This document shows positions 28,066 through 36,697 of a DNA stretch of 64,000 nt, in pieces; the first letter of the stretch is position 1, and every line of letters starts with the position of its first letter. The stretch comes from Acrocarpospora corrugata (GTDB lineage: Bacteria; Actinomycetota; Actinomycetes; Streptosporangiales; Streptosporangiaceae). A model generated the notes under the pieces. It was given only the letters and a program-made list of their open reading frames with translations. It was not told where the DNA came from and did not search any database. The stretch spans positions 62,001 to 126,000 of the forward strand of contig NZ_BLAD01000049.1 in NCBI RefSeq assembly GCF_009687845.1, read 5' to 3'. The position numbers and the translations under genes are program-made.

Positions 28066-31000
28066 TCAGCTTCCGAACGCCCTGACCTCCAGCAATCCGA
28101 CGGAACTGGTCCCGTTTCCGGTGAGCACCACCCGCAACCGGGTCGTGCTGGTCGCCGTGAACGTCACGTTGTTGAACGCGTTCTTGGTGAGCGGGTATCC
28201 GCTCGCCCCGGGCACGTCCACATACGCGGTGCCGTTCCACGACTGCAACTTCCACGACGCCGGCATGTCGATGCCCTGCTCGTCGTCGAAGAAGTACACC
28301 TCGGCCCGGTTCAGCGACTGCGCCGAGGACCAGGTCAGGTCCACCCACTGCTCCCCGGTCTGCGGCCAGCAGCCCCAGCGCGGGTTCACCGTGTCGTTGG
28401 AGGACGGCGGCTGGATGCCATCGTTGACCGCGGCCACGCTCTCCCAGGCCGAAGTGAACGACGCCGACGGCACGGCGGACAGGGCCAGGTTGCCCGTCGG
28501 CGGCTGCACCACCCCGCCCCGGTTGAAGATCTTCACCTCGGTCAGGCCGCTGCGCGACCCGGACGCGTTGGTGGTCACGATCCGGACCCGCTGCGCGCTG
28601 ATCGCCGGGAACTGCACCAGGTTGTAGTTGGCCCGGGGCGCGGCCGGGGTCTTGGTCTGGCTCGGCACGTTCGTCCAGGTGCTGCCGTTGAGGTACTGGA
28701 TGTTGTACGACGCGGGCGCCCGGTAGGTGGCGTTCGCCGGGCGGCTGTCCTTGAAGTGCACCCGCAGCTCGTTGAACGTCCGCGCGGCCCCGAAGTTCAC
28801 CTCGTACCAGTCGGTCGCGGCCGTGTTGCCGCCCCAGAACGGTTCGTTGGTCGGGAACCCGTCGATCGCCCCGGCCACGTTGCTGCCGGACGCGGTCGAG
28901 GACGCCGTGGCGGTCGCCCCTGCGGCCAGGTTGGTGAGGTTGGCGGTCAGGTCCACGCCCGCCTTGGCCAGCATGTCCACCATCCGGGCGCTGGACTGGG
29001 TGACCTGGGTGGGCGTCTGCAGGCTCGGGAAGGCCGCGTTGAAGCCGACCGTGCCGGTGGTGGTGACGGCGCCGGTGGCGGCGTCCCAGGTGAAGGGCAC
29101 CAGCGAGTTGACGGTCGCCACCCGGGTGCCGTTGAGGAAGATCGAGTAGCCCTGCGGCACGCCCGGGTAGCGGGTGATCCCGTCCGCCGGGTCGTCCCAG
29201 ACGATGGTCAGGTCGGCGTTGCGGTAGCGCAGGTTGTCGACCATGAAGTGGGTCCAGCCGATGTTGATCGGCGAGAGCTCCACCTTGGCGTCACTGCGCG
29301 GGCGCAGCCCGGCCACGTCCTCGATCACGGTCCAGTTCGAGCTGCCCAGGATGTTGTGGTGGATCCAGGACCGGTAGTTGATGGACGAGCCGTTCCAGTC
29401 GGCCCAGAACTCGTTGGCGTCCGGCCACTGGGTGTTGCCGCCGACGTACTGCGCCCAGGCGTTCCAGTAGAGCAGCTTCTTGTAGTCGGTCGCGTTCATC
29501 CACGCGTTCGGGTAGTTGCGCAGCACCGAGGAGTAGAGCCGGAACTGCACGGTCGAGTTGATGGTGGAGAAGTTGTTGGAGCCCGGGTTCCCCGCCGCCG
29601 CGGCGGCCGCCTTGTCGACCTGGTTGGCGGTGTAGTACGGGAAGATCGGGTATTCGGCCGGGCTGTCGTAGAGCCGCAGGGCCTGCCGGTAGGTCGCCGT
29701 GTTCGGGATCGCGCCGACCGCGAACGGGTAGTAGTTGTTGATCTCCTTCCACGGCACCCACTCGTTGGTGGACTTGAGCCGGTGCTCGAACAGCTGCCGG
29801 TTCGGGTTCCACAGCACGTTGACGATGGCGTTCTGGATCTGGGTGGCCAGCGTCCGCATCTCGGTGCCCTTGGCGGTGTTCCCGATCGCCTCGTACGCCT
29901 GCGCCGCCGCCAGCGCCCCGCTGTACTGGTACGCCGACTCGGCCCGGTCCATGTTCCCCGGCTTCCAGTGGAACGACACCGCGTCCGCGTCGTTGCCGGT
30001 CAGGGCGCCCCAGTCGTACTCGATCAGCTTGTTGTTGTCGTGGTCGTAGAAGGACAGCTGGCCCTTGACGTCCTGCTCGGCGTAGCGGGCCAGGTTGCCG
30101 GCGATGCCCGGCTGGCCGCCGTGGATCTGGTAGCTCTTCCAGGCCGCCTCGGCGATGTACTGGGTGTAGCTGTTGGACCAGTTCTCCGGATCACCCGGAT
30201 TGTCGAGGAACCGGCCGTTCTTGGAGATCTGCCCGACGCTCAGCCAGTCGCCGTACGCGTAGATGGGATTGCGCAGGTACTTGAGGTCGTCGATGTGCAT
30301 CGGCTGGGTGAGCGCGATCGCGTTGTTGTAGCCGAGCACGCCCTCGGTGGACGTCGGGAACTGGAACGTCTGCCCGGGAATGTCGGCGTCCAGGTTGTTG
30401 AAGCGCATCAGCCACCAGCGGTAGTAGATGTTCTTCTTGATGGCCGGTTCCGGCACGTCGATGTAGGGCACGTTCTGCGCCCACCACAGGTTGTAGGCCC
30501 GGACGTGCGTCGTGAACGCGGTCGCGTTGCTGTAACCGGCGTAGGCGTTGTACTCGGTCAGCGACTCGGGGATCTCGTTGGTGACGAACCCCATCACCAC
30601 CTTCGCGGTCACCGTCGCCCCGGCGGCCACCGTCACCGACCGGTTGAGCCCGCCGCTGGTCACGGTGAACCCGTCCCCGGTCAGCCTCGGGAACAGCGTC
30701 GTCAGGTTGTTGTACGCGTTGACCTGGCCGGTCAGCGTGTTCCCGGTGCCGCTCGTCGCGTACGGCGAGGTCGCCCGCAGCTGCAACGTGGTCGACGCCG
30801 ACCCGTTGTTGGTGATCGACAGGTTGGCCACGGCCACGTTGTTGTCGGTGATGAACTTGGTCTGGTTGACCGTGACGGACCCGCTGGTGTGCACGCTCCG
30901 CCAGTAGCTCGGCGCCTGCCAGCGGGAGGCCACCTGCTCGGTGAAGGCGCCCGGCGTGATCGCGACCGTGAACGCGCTGTTGTTGCTGATGCTCTCCCAG

Positions 31001-31302
31001 TACGCGACCTGCCCGGCGAACCCGAGCGTGCCCGGAGTGTGGGTCTTCATGAAGACCGCCCGGCCGCGGGTCATCAGCCAGGTCCCGGCCGGGTCGTTGC
31101 CCGGCCGGGCCAGCAGCCGGTCCATCCAGAAGTCGGTCCCGCCGCTCTCGGCGTTGTAGATGGCCTGCATCGAGTTGGCGGGCGCGGCCGGGATGGCCGG
31201 GCCGCTGAAGGTGGGGAAGCCGATGGTCTGCGCGGCCGACGCGGGAGGCCCCGCGACGATCAGGCCCGCGACCAGGAGTAAGGCGGCGCTGATCCGCTTC
31301 AT
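28066..31302 (-). CDS. Secreted (alpha/alpha)6-type glycoside hydrolase with two C-terminal discoidin-like domains
   Basis: This 1078-residue exported protein starts with a signal peptide ending ASAA. A beta-rich N-terminal region follows, then an MGH1/trehalase-like (alpha/alpha)6 domain around 280-680 (YYRWWLMRFN, GYNNAIALTQPMHI, PDANEFWADW). The C-terminus carries F5/8-type carbohydrate-binding modules at about 835-960 and 965-1078; the second is homologous to the module on the neighbouring GH43. The GH family number is not assigned; an acidic residue in the PDANEFWAD block is a catalytic candidate. The ATG overlaps the GH43 stop (ATGA), so both act on one polysaccharide, probably arabinose- or rhamnose-containing (inference). 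Confidence 0.8.
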   Translation of the reverse strand: MKRISAALLLVAGLIVAGPPASAAQTIGFPTFSGPAIPAAPANSMQAIYNAESGGTDFWMDRLLARPGNDPAGTWLMTRGRAVFMKTHTPGTLGFAGQVAYWESISNNSAFTVAITPGAFTEQVASRWQAPSYWRSVHTSGSVTVNQTKFITDNNVAVANLSITNNGSASTTLQLRATSPYATSGTGNTLTGQVNAYNNLTTLFPRLTGDGFTVTSGGLNRSVTVAAGATVTAKVVMGFVTNEIPESLTEYNAYAGYSNATAFTTHVRAYNLWWAQNVPYIDVPEPAIKKNIYYRWWLMRFNNLDADIPGQTFQFPTSTEGVLGYNNAIALTQPMHIDDLKYLRNPIYAYGDWLSVGQISKNGRFLDNPGDPENWSNSYTQYIAEAAWKSYQIHGGQPGIAGNLARYAEQDVKGQLSFYDHDNNKLIEYDWGALTGNDADAVSFHWKPGNMDRAESAYQYSGALAAAQAYEAIGNTAKGTEMRTLATQIQNAIVNVLWNPNRQLFEHRLKSTNEWVPWKEINNYYPFAVGAIPNTATYRQALRLYDSPAEYPIFPYYTANQVDKAAAAAAGNPGSNNFSTINSTVQFRLYSSVLRNYPNAWMNATDYKKLLYWNAWAQYVGGNTQWPDANEFWADWNGSSINYRSWIHHNILGSSNWTVIEDVAGLRPRSDAKVELSPINIGWTHFMVDNLRYRNADLTIVWDDPADGITRYPGVPQGYSIFLNGTRVATVNSLVPFTWDAATGAVTTTGTVGFNAAFPSLQTPTQVTQSSARMVDMLAKAGVDLTANLTNLAAGATATASSTASGSNVAGAIDGFPTNEPFWGGNTAATDWYEVNFGAARTFNELRVHFKDSRPANATYRAPASYNIQYLNGSTWTNVPSQTKTPAAPRANYNLVQFPAISAQRVRIVTTNASGSRSGLTEVKIFNRGGVVQPPTGNLALSAVPSASFTSAWESVAAVNDGIQPPSSNDTVNPRWGCWPQTGEQWVDLTWSSAQSLNRAEVYFFDDEQGIDMPASWKLQSWNGTAYVDVPGASGYPLTKNAFNNVTFTATSTTRLRVVLTGNGTSSVGLLEVRAFGS

Positions 31303-32684
31303 GAGTGTGCCGTCCATTCGAGCACGCCGGTCGAGAAACCGGTCCTGGAGGTGATGTTGAGTCGCAGGCGGGTCGTGCTGACGGGGGTGAACGTGGTCGA
31401 GTTCGCGGTGTTGGCGGCCACGCCGCAGGCCGACTGGCCCGGCACGTTCACGTACGCGGTGCCGTTCCAGTACTGCACCTGGCAGGAGGCGGGCAGGTCG
31501 ATGCCCTGGTTGTCGTCGAACCAGTACGTGGTGACCCGGCGGACGCTCTGCGCGGTTGGCCACCGGTACTCGATCCATTCGGTGCCCTGGTGGTTCCAGT
31601 TGCCGTACGCGCCGTGGCTGTGGTCGGCCGAGCTGGTCGGGGTGAACCCGTCGTTGATCGCGCCGAGGGTCTCCCACGGGGAGACGTAGGAGGTCGAGGC
31701 GGTCGCGCTGAGCGCGAGGTTGCTGCCTCCGGTGCCGCCGCCGGTGGTCTGCACGACCTTCTGCATCGTGCCGTCGGCGTTCCAGAACAGCTTGTCGATG
31801 GTGACCGAGCGGCGGAAATTGCCGCCGCCGGGGGCCGCGGCGTTGTGGTAGACCATGTACCACTGGCCCTTGAACTCGATGATCGCCGGGTGGTTGGTGG
31901 TCGAGCTGACCTGGTCGAGGACCACGCCGCGGTGCGTCCACGGGCCGAGCGGGTTGCCGGCGGTGGCGTACCGGATGCACGCGTAGCCCGGCGCCGAGCA
32001 GGCCGAGTCGTTGGCGGCGTAGGCCAGGTAGTAGGTGCCGTTGCGCTTGAACATCCAGGGCGCCTCCCAGAAGTTCGAGACGCCGGTGGGGGTGACCACC
32101 GAGCCCACGGTCTGGGTCATGTTGGCGTTGAGGCGCACCGCGCGCAGGCCGTAGTAGGAGCCCCAGTACATGTAGACCTGGCCATCGTCGTCGCTGAACA
32201 CGGTCGGGTCGATGTTCAGTGGCGAGGAGTTCGGGGTGCTGTCGCTGATCAGCGGGCCGCCCCTGGCGTCGGTGAAGGGGCCGGTGGGGGAGTCGCCGAC
32301 GGCGACGCCGATGTCCATCCAGCCGGCGCCGTTGCCGTTGACCGGGACGTACCAGTAGTACCGGCCGTTGGCGCCGCGCTCGACCTCGCCGGCCCAGGCG
32401 TCGAGCCCGGCCCACGGGAAGTTGGCCAGCGACAGCCGGGCGCCCTGGTCGGTGAAGGTGGTGGCGTCGGTCGAGCTGAACACGTGCCAGTCACGCATGA
32501 CGAAGTTTCCGCCGCCGGCGGGGGCCTCGTCGTGGCCGGTGTACAGGTAGAGGGTGTCTCCGACGACCAGGGCCGACGGATCGGCCGTGTAGATCGCGGT
32601 GGTGATGGGGGCGGCCGCTATCGCCGGGCTCCCGCTGGTGAGGATGAGGACAACGGTCGCCGCTAAGGCCCATCGTCTTTTCAT
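31299..32684 (-). CDS. Secreted GH43-like glycosidase with discoidin-like module
   Basis: This 461-residue exported enzyme has a signal peptide (ALAATVVLILTSGSPAIAAA). A five-bladed propeller catalytic domain follows, with the three expected acids: Asp in YTADPSALV, Asp in NIDPTVFSDDDGQ and Glu in NFWEAPWMF. After a GGGTGG linker comes a carbohydrate-binding domain (NLALSATAST...DLPASCQVQYWNGTAYVNV). GH43 enzymes remove arabinofuranose or xylose units. It is the first gene of a two-gene operon, with GAGGAG before the ATG and a LacI-type operator just upstream. Confidence 0.87.
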   Translation of the reverse strand: MKRRWALAATVVLILTSGSPAIAAAPITTAIYTADPSALVVGDTLYLYTGHDEAPAGGGNFVMRDWHVFSSTDATTFTDQGARLSLANFPWAGLDAWAGEVERGANGRYYWYVPVNGNGAGWMDIGVAVGDSPTGPFTDARGGPLISDSTPNSSPLNIDPTVFSDDDGQVYMYWGSYYGLRAVRLNANMTQTVGSVVTPTGVSNFWEAPWMFKRNGTYYLAYAANDSACSAPGYACIRYATAGNPLGPWTHRGVVLDQVSSTTNHPAIIEFKGQWYMVYHNAAAPGGGNFRRSVTIDKLFWNADGTMQKVVQTTGGGTGGSNLALSATASTSYVSPWETLGAINDGFTPTSSADHSHGAYGNWNHQGTEWIEYRWPTAQSVRRVTTYWFDDNQGIDLPASCQVQYWNGTAYVNVPGQSACGVAANTANSTTFTPVSTTRLRLNITSRTGFSTGVLEWTAHS

Positions 32685-32701
32685 GGGGGGGACTCCTCAG
32701 G

Positions 32702-32717
32702 ATGTTAGCGTTAACAT
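32702..32717. promoter_or_regulatory. LacI-family operator, ATGTTAGCGTTAACAT
   Basis: The 16-base near-palindrome has ATGTTA/TAACAT arms and a central CG, the classic actinobacterial LacI/GalR operator form. It sits 18 bases upstream of the GH43 start and downstream of the predicted transcription start, so a bound repressor would act as a roadblock. Confidence 0.8.
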
Positions 32718-32760
32718 TCTTGCGGAGGGACATGAAGGAGTGGGAGTAAAGGTTTTCGGA

Positions 32761-32789
32761 AACATAAACTTTACTTGGGAGACTGTCAA
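32761..32789 (-). promoter_or_regulatory. Promoter of the glycosidase operon
   Basis: Reading the minus strand, TTGACA (plus positions 32784-32789) is followed after exactly 17 bases by TATGTT (32761-32766). This is a near-consensus sigma-70-type promoter pointing at the GH43 gene. A GTAAAGGTTTT direct repeat occurs nearby at 32745-32755 and 32803-32813. Confidence 0.75.
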
Positions 32790-32811
32790 GAGAGACGGCT
32801 ACGTAAAGGTT

Positions 32812-33822
32812 TTAGGCCCGTACCGTCGACTCGCGAATGACCAGGCGGCACGGCATTAGGTGCACACCGGAAGTGGCTTTTCCGTCTATGGCCGCAAACA
32901 GGTGCTGCGCGGCCGTCCGCCCCAGCCGTTCCAGGTTCGTGTCGATCGTCGTCAACGGGGGCCTGGTCTCGGCGGCCAGCACCTCCCAGTTGTCGTAGCC
33001 GACCACCGCGATGTCGTCAGGAATCCGCTTCCCGCGATCCCTGGCCGCCTCGATGAACCCCGCCGCGATCTGGTCGCTGCCGCACATCACCGCGTCCACG
33101 TCCAGCTTCAGCACGATCTCGGCCGCCTGCCGTCCCCACCGCTGCGACCACACCCCGAACATCGGCTCCCCGCCGACCAGCTCCAGCCCGGCCTCGGCCA
33201 GCGCCGCCCGCGTCCCCTCGGCCCTGTCCTGCGCCGCCCGGTAGTGCGTCGGCCCTGTGACGTGCGCGATCCGCCGCCGACCCATCGTGACCAGGTGTTG
33301 TACGGCGGTTCGCGCCCCCGCCACGTCGTCAGGCACGAACGACACGTCGTCCGGATCCTCGGAGGGCCCGTAGGCGTACACCACCGGCACGGGCAGGTTC
33401 CGGCTGATCGACGGTCGCGGGTCGGTGCTCTCGCCCACCACGATCAGCCCGTCGACCCGGCGCGCTAACAGTGTCCGTAAATGGTGCTGTTCGCGGATCG
33501 AATCCCCGCGCGCGTCGCACAGCATCACCGCCATCTCGCCGGCTCCGAACGCGTCCTCCGCGCCGAGCAGCACCGGGATGCCGAACCGGCCCACGCTGTC
33601 GCTGGTGAGCAGCCCCACCGTCTTGGTCTGCCCTGAGATCAGGCTTCTGGCCAGCGCGTTCGGCTGGAACGAGAGCTCCTCGGCGGCCTGTAATACTCGC
33701 CGCCTGGTCTCATCCTTGACCTGCCCGCGCCCGTTGAGCGCCTTCGACGCCGTCGCGATGGACACCCCGGCGAGCGTGGCCACGTCGGTGAGCGTGGCCG
33801 CTCGGGGCCGCTGGGAAACCAT
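32812..33822 (-). CDS. LacI-family transcriptional regulator of the glycosidase operon
   Basis: This 336-residue regulator has an N-terminal LacI helix-turn-helix (LTDVATLAGVSIATASKALN) and hinge (PNALARSLISGQTKTVGLL), followed by a periplasmic-binding-protein-like sugar domain. The C-terminus (YDNWEVLAAETRPPLTTID) is typical. The ATG at 33822 is used because earlier codons run into an intergenic sequence. It lies directly upstream of the GH43/GH pair, which carries a matching operator, so it is their probable repressor with an oligosaccharide inducer (inference). Confidence 0.9.
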   Translation of the reverse strand: MVSQRPRAATLTDVATLAGVSIATASKALNGRGQVKDETRRRVLQAAEELSFQPNALARSLISGQTKTVGLLTSDSVGRFGIPVLLGAEDAFGAGEMAVMLCDARGDSIREQHHLRTLLARRVDGLIVVGESTDPRPSISRNLPVPVVYAYGPSEDPDDVSFVPDDVAGARTAVQHLVTMGRRRIAHVTGPTHYRAAQDRAEGTRAALAEAGLELVGGEPMFGVWSQRWGRQAAEIVLKLDVDAVMCGSDQIAAGFIEAARDRGKRIPDDIAVVGYDNWEVLAAETRPPLTTIDTNLERLGRTAAQHLFAAIDGKATSGVHLMPCRLVIRESTVRA

Positions 33823-33825
33823 CAG

Positions 33826-33963
33826 CGAAAGCCTTTTCTGTTGGTCCGGAATTGTTATGGGAACGGTTTTTTCGGACGATTCCGCAGAACATATCCTTGA
33901 CTGTCCGCAGAGGCAAGCGAAGGATGTTTTCCGCATTGCGATGAGGTTTCCGAAAGCCTTTTT
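33826..33963. repeat. 12-base direct repeat CGAAAGCCTTTT upstream of lacI-like gene
   Basis: Copies lie at 33826-33837, overlapping the ribosome-binding region of the regulator, and at 33951-33962. The intergenic stretch 33823-33992 is AT-rich and otherwise without a gene. This is a possible autoregulatory site or a small duplication. Confidence 0.35.
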
Positions 33964-33992
33964 ACCGTGCATTACCGGATAAATGCGAAATA

Positions 33993-34460
33993 TCAGCTCT
34001 CGCGGGCCGGTTCCGCGATCAGGTTGTGGATCCAGGAAAGATGCCCCTGGATGTCGGCCCGCCGCCGATCCGCGTGGTGCCGACGCTCCTCCAACTCGCG
34101 AACATGCTCCTGATGGCTCTCGGTGAGGATCTCCGCCGCCTGGCGCAGCCGTTCGCGCAGCTCACGATCGAGCTCCCGGGCGTGCGCCTCGGCCTCGGCG
34201 ACGATCGCCTCGGCCTGCTGCTGGGCCATCGAGATCACCTGGGTCGCGCCCTGCCAGCCGGGCGCGAACGCGGTGCTGCACAGGCCGCAGCGCGCCTTCA
34301 ACTGGTTGAACTCCCGGTGCAGGATGCTCAGGCTGGTCTCCACCCGGCTCAGGAACACGTCGACCTCGGTCAGGTCGTAGCCCTCGCGGAGCCGGCCGGT
34401 CGAGAAGACCTGGTTGCGGACGTCTTCAGCGGTCAGCACGCGGTCGTGCCCTTCGCTCAT
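33993..34460 (-). CDS. DivIVA-domain coiled-coil protein
   Basis: This 155-residue protein has the DivIVA-type N-terminus LTAEDVRNQVFSTGRLREGYDLTEVDVFLSRV in its first 40 residues. A long charged coiled coil runs from about 75 to 150 (AEAEAHARELDRELRERLRQAAEIL). One CGLC pair sits at about 58-61. DivIVA proteins localise to curved membranes at poles and septa. This is a short paralogue, much smaller than the essential DivIVA/Wag31, so its role is uncertain. ATG 34460. Confidence 0.8.
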   Translation of the reverse strand: MSEGHDRVLTAEDVRNQVFSTGRLREGYDLTEVDVFLSRVETSLSILHREFNQLKARCGLCSTAFAPGWQGATQVISMAQQQAEAIVAEAEAHARELDRELRERLRQAAEILTESHQEHVRELEERRHHADRRRADIQGHLSWIHNLIAEPARES

Positions 34461-34483
34461 GGTTGATCACCTTTCGAGGAGCG

Positions 34484-35599
34484 CTACGACAGTTCCGCCA
34501 GCAGGCCGGCCCGCTGCCGCTCGTCCAGATCGCCGACCAGGTTCCGGTCGCCGACGCCGACGGAGTGCAGCAGATCGGCCAGGAAGTCCTGGTCGTAGCC
34601 CGGATGCGCGTTCAGCAGCCAGGCCACCCTGGTCCGCCTGGTCAGCCGGTCGGTCCTGGCGAACACCTGCGCCAGGCTCAGCGCGCCCGACGCGAAGGCG
34701 ACCCGCAGGTGCCGGCGGTTCCGCAGCGGGAGCGGGGCGTCGGACGGGACGGGGCTCGGCGAGGCGCGCGGCCGGACCAGGACCCGCCCCAGCACCGCCT
34801 GTTTCTCCGCGCCAGGCGGCTGCCCGGGGATCCACTGCAACGCGCTGATCCCCAGCGCCACCGTGGCGGCGATGCCGGCCGCGGTCAGCACATGCGCGCG
34901 GGGCACCCGTCTGGCCTCGTGCCGGAGCGCCGCCAGCTTCACGCCCAGCACGGCCGTACGCAACAGGATGCCGGTGGCGACCGCGAGCAGGATGGGCACG
35001 ATCCGGCTGGGCATCGGGCTGAACGTGCCGATCACCATGCCGACCACCGGGCTGACGCAGGCCACCACCAGCAGCGGGGCCAGCCGCTGCCCCGCCATGT
35101 CCAGCAGCGCCACGATGGCCAGGCCCTCGCTGGCCGAGTGCACGATCAGCACCACCACGACCACGGTCGAGGCGCTCAGCGCCAGGGTGGCCCCCTCGAT
35201 CGCGCGGTGCACGGTGAGGGCCGCCGCCGTGCCGACCCCGCCGAACAGGGCGGCGCTGGCCATCTCCGTGACCCGCCGGTGCAGGCCAGGCGCGTGCCGC
35301 CGGGTGAGCCCGTTGCTCACCTGCGCGTGCTCGTTCCGGGTGAAATAGGTCACCACCATGAACCCCAGCCCGATGGCCACCCCCATCACCCACAGCGGCA
35401 CGCCCTTTTCGACCGCCTCCCGCCAGGCGTCGGGCAGCACGTCCACCAGAGCCGTGATCAGCATCAGCGCCGAGGCGATCGCCAGCCAGATGGTGACCCG
35501 CCGGGCATGCCGCCTGGCCAGCCACGCGCCGACGAGGGTGGACAACGAGACCAGGGCGACGGCCACCCACGCCGCTGCCCCCGGCGATCCCCCCTCCAT
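34484..35599 (-). CDS. ZIP-like metal transporter fused to an IHF-like (H2TH) C-terminal domain
   Basis: This protein of 371 residues has about eight membrane helices up to residue about 255. ZIP-type metal signatures are seen in two helices: HRAIEGATLAL and HSASEGLAIVAL. After a Pro/Ser linker, the last 75 residues (ASGALSLAQVFA...TRVAWLLNAHPGY...VGDRNLVGDLDERQR) resemble the DNA-binding actinobacterial integration host factor with its helix-two-turn-helix. The start ATG 35599 has GGGGGAG upstream; a TTG at 35635 is less likely. A metal-responsive role is inferred. Confidence 0.65.
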   Translation of the reverse strand: MEGGSPGAAAWVAVALVSLSTLVGAWLARRHARRVTIWLAIASALMLITALVDVLPDAWREAVEKGVPLWVMGVAIGLGFMVVTYFTRNEHAQVSNGLTRRHAPGLHRRVTEMASAALFGGVGTAAALTVHRAIEGATLALSASTVVVVVLIVHSASEGLAIVALLDMAGQRLAPLLVVACVSPVVGMVIGTFSPMPSRIVPILLAVATGILLRTAVLGVKLAALRHEARRVPRAHVLTAAGIAATVALGISALQWIPGQPPGAEKQAVLGRVLVRPRASPSPVPSDAPLPLRNRRHLRVAFASGALSLAQVFARTDRLTRRTRVAWLLNAHPGYDQDFLADLLHSVGVGDRNLVGDLDERQRAGLLAELS

Positions 35600-35644
35600 T
35601 CCACTCCCCCCAACCTTTACCTGTTCCACCTGCAATGATTACGC

Positions 35645-35659
35645 AGAGTAGATATCCAG
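35645..35659 (-). promoter_or_regulatory. Shared 15-base element AGAGTAGATATCCAG upstream of the ZIP-like gene
   Basis: The identical 15-mer occurs at 63967-63981 upstream of the His/Cys-rich peptide gene, in the same orientation relative to its gene. Read on the minus strand, both copies fit GTGTRA-N16-TATCTA, a possible shared promoter with TATCTA as the -10. Otherwise the gap 35600-35815 holds only the start signals of the flanking genes. Confidence 0.5.
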
Positions 35660-35815
35660 CCACGCGGGTTTCACACCCACGCCGCGCGCCTTGACTGAGA
35701 CGTGATCGGGCCGTTTTGAGAGCGGAGCCCTGGCCGTGCCAGACTCGATTTGCCGAGGCCGGAGCATTCCGACATCCTCGGTAGGAAATCCCGCGTAGGT
35801 CCCCCGGAGGCCACT

Positions 35816-36697
35816 TTGTCCCGTTCCGCACTGTTCCTGGCTGCCGGTGCCCTCGCCCTGGCGGCCGTCGCCTGCGCCCCCGAGCCGCAGCCGCCGACCG
35901 CCACCGCCACCGGCGCGGCCCCCGCCAGCCCGTCGGCCTCGGCCACCTGCGCGAAGGACCAGCTCAACCTGCTCACCCCGGGCAAACTCACGATCGGGAC
36001 GGACAAGCCCGCGTTCGAGCCGTGGTTCAAGGACGACAACCCCGCCAACGGCCAGGGCTTCGAAGGCGCGGTCGCCGCGGCCGTCGCCACCACCCTCGGC
36101 TTCACCCCCGCCGAGGTCGCCTGGGAGGTCGTGCCGTTCGACTCCTCGTTCGCGCCCGGCCCGAAGAAGTTCGATTTCGACATCAACCAGGTCTCGATCA
36201 CCCCCGAGCGGGCCAAGGCCGTCGACTTCAGCGACGGGTACTACGCGGTCAAGCAGGCCGTCGTCGCGCTCGAAGGATCGGACTTCGCCGGGGCGACCAC
36301 GCTGGCCGCGCTCAAGTCGGCCAAGATCGGCGTACAGGTCGGGACGACCGCGCTGTCGGCCGTCCAGGACGTGGTCAAGCCCGAGAACGATCCGAGCGTC
36401 TTCAACCAGCAGATCGACGTGGTCAACGCGCTCAAGAACAAGCAGATCGACGCCATCGTGCTCGACCTGCCCACCGCCTTCTACGTCACCGCCGCCCAGA
36501 TCGAAGGCTCCAAGATCGTCGGCCAGTTCGCGGCGAGCTCCGGCGCGCCCGAGGAGTTCGGCCTGCTCTTCGAGAAGGACAACCCGCTGGTCGGCTGCGT
36601 CAACCAGGCGCTCGCCACCCTGAAGAGCTCCGGCGAACTCGCCAAGATCGAAGCCGAGTGGCTGACGTCCACGGCGGGCGCCCCCGAACTCTCGTGA
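35816..36697 (+). CDS. Amino-acid ABC transporter substrate-binding lipoprotein
   Basis: This 293-residue SBP_bac_3 family lipoprotein has a signal peptide ending at a lipobox cysteine (ALALAAVAC). A Thr/Ala/Pro linker leads into the ligand-binding fold (LTIGTDKPAFEPWF, FDFDINQVSITPERAKAVDFS, KIGVQVGTTAL). TTG 35816 is chosen because GGAGG lies five bases upstream and the signal peptide then begins correctly. It binds a polar or basic amino acid (type not resolved). The stop overlaps the permease GTG. Confidence 0.9.
   Translation: MSRSALFLAAGALALAAVACAPEPQPPTATATGAAPASPSASATCAKDQLNLLTPGKLTIGTDKPAFEPWFKDDNPANGQGFEGAVAAAVATTLGFTPAEVAWEVVPFDSSFAPGPKKFDFDINQVSITPERAKAVDFSDGYYAVKQAVVALEGSDFAGATTLAALKSAKIGVQVGTTALSAVQDVVKPENDPSVFNQQIDVVNALKNKQIDAIVLDLPTAFYVTAAQIEGSKIVGQFAASSGAPEEFGLLFEKDNPLVGCVNQALATLKSSGELAKIEAEWLTSTAGAPELS

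Noticed and set aside
31303-32415. Very long frame joining the glycosidase to upstream sequence
   Set aside because: The extension is the shadow of the GH43 gene; the signal peptide at 31302 marks the true start.
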